Position numbers and translations under genes: made by a program
Origin: UBA822 sp036336795
Lineage (GTDB): Bacteria; Gemmatimonadota; Gemmatimonadetes; Longimicrobiales; Gaopeijiaceae
Direction of reading: 5' to 3'
Length of the DNA stretch: 23,623 nt
Assembly: GCA_036336795.1 (NCBI GenBank)
Contig: JAYZFL010000035.1
Span: 1 to 23,623, forward strand
Part shown: positions 21,881 to 23,623 of the stretch, one piece after another
Numbering within the stretch: the stretch's first letter is position 1
How the letters are laid out: every line of letters starts with the position of its first letter
Notes under the pieces: generated by a model
Database searches by the model: none
What the model was told of the DNA's origin: nothing
What the model saw: the letters and a program-made list of their open reading frames with translations, nothing else

Positions 21881-23623
21881 ATGACTGGACGCTGCCGTCT
21901 GGGTGTTTTCACTGCAGGGCTGCTCTCCGCCGCGTTACTGGGTAACGCGACTCTCGAAGCTCAGCAGACCGCAAGTAGCCGCTTCAGAGTCCTCATTCCG
22001 GACTTTCAACCGATGAATGACGAGGACGATGACTTTGGTAAGGATCTGGCAGACGAGTTGAGGGATCTGATTGATGAGCTGAATACCCATAGCGCGGTGA
22101 GTGAGGATGATATCGAAGATGCGCTCGATCGCTTCGATTTGGATATGGAGGACCTTAATTGTCTATTAGCTCGTCAGCTTGCTCAACAAAGTAACTACGA
22201 GGTTGTAATGTGTGCCGGGTACTCCGGATCCGAGGAGGCTTGGCAGATACAGAATATTCAGTTCGTGGACAGCGGGACTGGAGAATCTTTCGTTGTCGAT
22301 CCTGTTATGTCCGCAAAGGACCAGGAAGAGGAGGCCGCCGCCGAGATTGTCCAAGCGTTCAGCCTTTTCGTGGAGCAGACACGCGTCGCTGTTTTCTGTG
22401 GTGACTACGCCCAGAGCCAACAGTGGGAGAATGCACTTCAGAATTGCGACCGTGCCATAGAGTTGAACCCTGCCTCTGAATCGAGTCGTTATACGAGAGC
22501 CAACGTTCTCAGGCAAACGGACCGCTTTTCGGACGCCCTCGACGAGGTAAAGAGGCTTCTTGAGGGGAATCCGTTTCACGAAAATGCACTTCTTCTCGGT
22601 GGCTTCCTGGCTGTCAATCTCGATGACGAGGAATTGGCCAGAGAGTACTATCGCAACTATCTCCAACTCAATCCAGCGAACGCCGCGGTCAGAATGAATG
22701 TGGCATACGACTTGGCTCAAGAGGGTGATCCCCTCGGAGCGATGGGGATTATTGGAGAGGGTATAGCTGCCGACCCGGAGAATATCGACTTCCACGAGCA
22801 GTTCGGGAATTTTGCTTTCGCCGGCGCTGAGCAGGTTCGGAGAGAGGCGGAGGTCGGTGGGGACAACGGGTTGACTCCGGAGGTACGGGAACTCTACCAA
22901 AACGCCGTCGAGGCCTATGAGAAAGTTTTCGAGGCGAAGGGAGAAGAGACGGTCGTCACGCAGCTCCGGAACGTAGCTGCGGCCTACCTCCAGCTGGGGA
23001 ACGCTCCGGAGGCAGCCGCCTTCTCAGAGCGTGCACTTGAATCTCATGCTCAATCTCCGCCCCTTTGGGCCATTTATGCTGAAGCTTTGAAACAAACAGG
23101 GCAGGTTGCCGAGGCGGTTGCGGCACTGCAGTCCATCGAGGAGATCAACCCCGACTGGCCCAACCTGCACCTCCGCATGGCAAACTGGCTGATTGAGACG
23201 GGTGATATCGAAAGCGCGTTCCCTGCGCTTCAGCAGGCAGTTGCAAATGGATCGGTCCCGGATCAAGCGGCGAACATGATCTTCAGCCACGCGTACTCAA
23301 CCTATGTCCAGCCTACGGAGAAAAACTACGGTCGCTTTATCGAGATGATCCAACTCGCAAAAGACTTCGATGTGAGCGCGCCGATGCTTGAGCAGTACGA
23401 TTTCTGGCACGGGTACAGCTTGTACAGTATCGGGATGGCCATACAAGCTCCTGAGAATGTGGAGACGGCCACTCGATCTCTTCCCCTGTTCCGGGAAGCG
23501 CTTGGGCTTTTCCAAAGAGGCAAGGGTTATGCGGACCGGACTAACGGGATAGACATCCAACAGTTTGTGGAGGGTACCGGCGTGTATATTGAGATCCAAG
23601 AGGCGATCATTAAGCGGGGCCAA
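21881..23623 (+). CDS. Secreted TPR-repeat protein with TolB-like N-terminal region (runs off the window)
   Basis: An open frame of 581 codons runs from ATG 21881 to the last base with no stop, so the C-terminus is missing. AGGAG lies 8 nt before the ATG. Residues 1-27 form a signal peptide (hydrophobic 8-20, likely cleavage after LEA before QQ). Residues 34-165 (FRVLIPDFQPMNDEDDDFGKDLADELRDLI onward) resemble the nucleoside-free TolB-N/FlgO-like fold found before TPRs in secreted proteins; this is a weak match. Tetratricopeptide repeats fill about 173-470, for example WENALQNCDRAIELNPAS, ELAREYYRNYLQLNPAN, VRNVAAAYLQLGN-type and EAVAALQSIEEINPDW. Acidic clusters lie at 46-60 and 147-155. TPRs mediate protein contacts, so a periplasmic scaffold role is likely; the exact function is unknown. 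Confidence 0.85.
   Translation, partial: MTGRCRLGVFTAGLLSAALLGNATLEAQQTASSRFRVLIPDFQPMNDEDDDFGKDLADELRDLIDELNTHSAVSEDDIEDALDRFDLDMEDLNCLLARQLAQQSNYEVVMCAGYSGSEEAWQIQNIQFVDSGTGESFVVDPVMSAKDQEEEAAAEIVQAFSLFVEQTRVAVFCGDYAQSQQWENALQNCDRAIELNPASESSRYTRANVLRQTDRFSDALDEVKRLLEGNPFHENALLLGGFLAVNLDDEELAREYYRNYLQLNPANAAVRMNVAYDLAQEGDPLGAMGIIGEGIAADPENIDFHEQFGNFAFAGAEQVRREAEVGGDNGLTPEVRELYQNAVEAYEKVFEAKGEETVVTQLRNVAAAYLQLGNAPEAAAFSERALESHAQSPPLWAIYAEALKQTGQVAEAVAALQSIEEINPDWPNLHLRMANWLIETGDIESAFPALQQAVANGSVPDQAANMIFSHAYSTYVQPTEKNYGRFIEMIQLAKDFDVSAPMLEQYDFWHGYSLYSIGMAIQAPENVETATRSLPLFREALGLFQRGKGYADRTNGIDIQQFVEGTGVYIEIQEAIIKRGQ

Noticed and set aside
22166..22900. 244-codon open frame on the minus strand
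   Set aside because: It lies wholly antisense to the TPR gene, which has a signal peptide, ribosome-binding site and clear TPR pattern; the minus-strand protein resembles nothing I know.

Overview
The window comes from a Gram-negative bacterium with moderately high GC. It has outer-membrane barrel and lipoprotein-type genes and many secreted hydrolases. The set (S9 peptidase, secreted amidase, two secreted cyclase-family proteins, DUF481 barrel, SSS symporter, GH109 enzyme, secreted TPR protein) looks most like an uncultivated Gemmatimonadota or related lineage. That placement is an impression from gene content, not a tested result. I saw no tRNA or rRNA gene, IS element, CRISPR array or phage gene; the region reads as ordinary chromosome.

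Layout. 1-165: tail of an S9 peptidase. 346-1143: DUF481 outer-membrane protein. 1174-3891 (minus): secreted amidase followed by a secreted cyclase-family hydrolase. 4521-7782: frdABCD, a four-subunit quinol:fumarate reductase of the E. coli heme-less type, with a recognisable promoter. 7958-13463: an apparent amino-sugar module of two convergent gene pairs: sugar-1-phosphate nucleotidyltransferase and SSS symporter (plus), then GH109 glycosidase and a GALK2-like GHMP kinase (minus). 13991-18591: a tight operon of a cyclase-family lipoprotein, fdhD, mobA, mobB and an orphan membrane histidine kinase, joined by 4-nt GTGA/TTGA overlaps. 18569-19669 (minus): a lone iron-type ABC ATPase with a good Fur box before its start. 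19821-20609 (minus): glycerophosphodiester phosphodiesterase. 21106-21564: hotdog thioesterase. 21881 to the window end: a large secreted TPR protein, open at the edge, with a strong stem-loop in its leader.

The most notable system is at 7958-13463. GH109 is the NAD-dependent alpha-N-acetylgalactosaminidase family. The kinase has the eukaryotic GALK2/plant sequence signature rather than the bacterial GalK one. The nucleotidyltransferase could convert a sugar-1-phosphate to a nucleotide sugar, and the symporter could import the free sugar. Together they suggest a GalNAc route of release, Na+-driven uptake, 1-phosphorylation and UDP-GalNAc formation, instead of the usual 6-phosphate/deacetylase (Aga) route. 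No GalT, GalE, deacetylase or AgaS is present here. The substrate assignment is inference.

A second theme is molybdenum cofactor maturation for a formate-dehydrogenase-type enzyme (fdhD-mobA-mobB) with no molybdoenzyme in the window. A third is a set of leader hairpins (amidase, GDPD, TPR gene) and two orphan terminator-like structures in gene-free stretches, which may mark small RNAs or attenuators.
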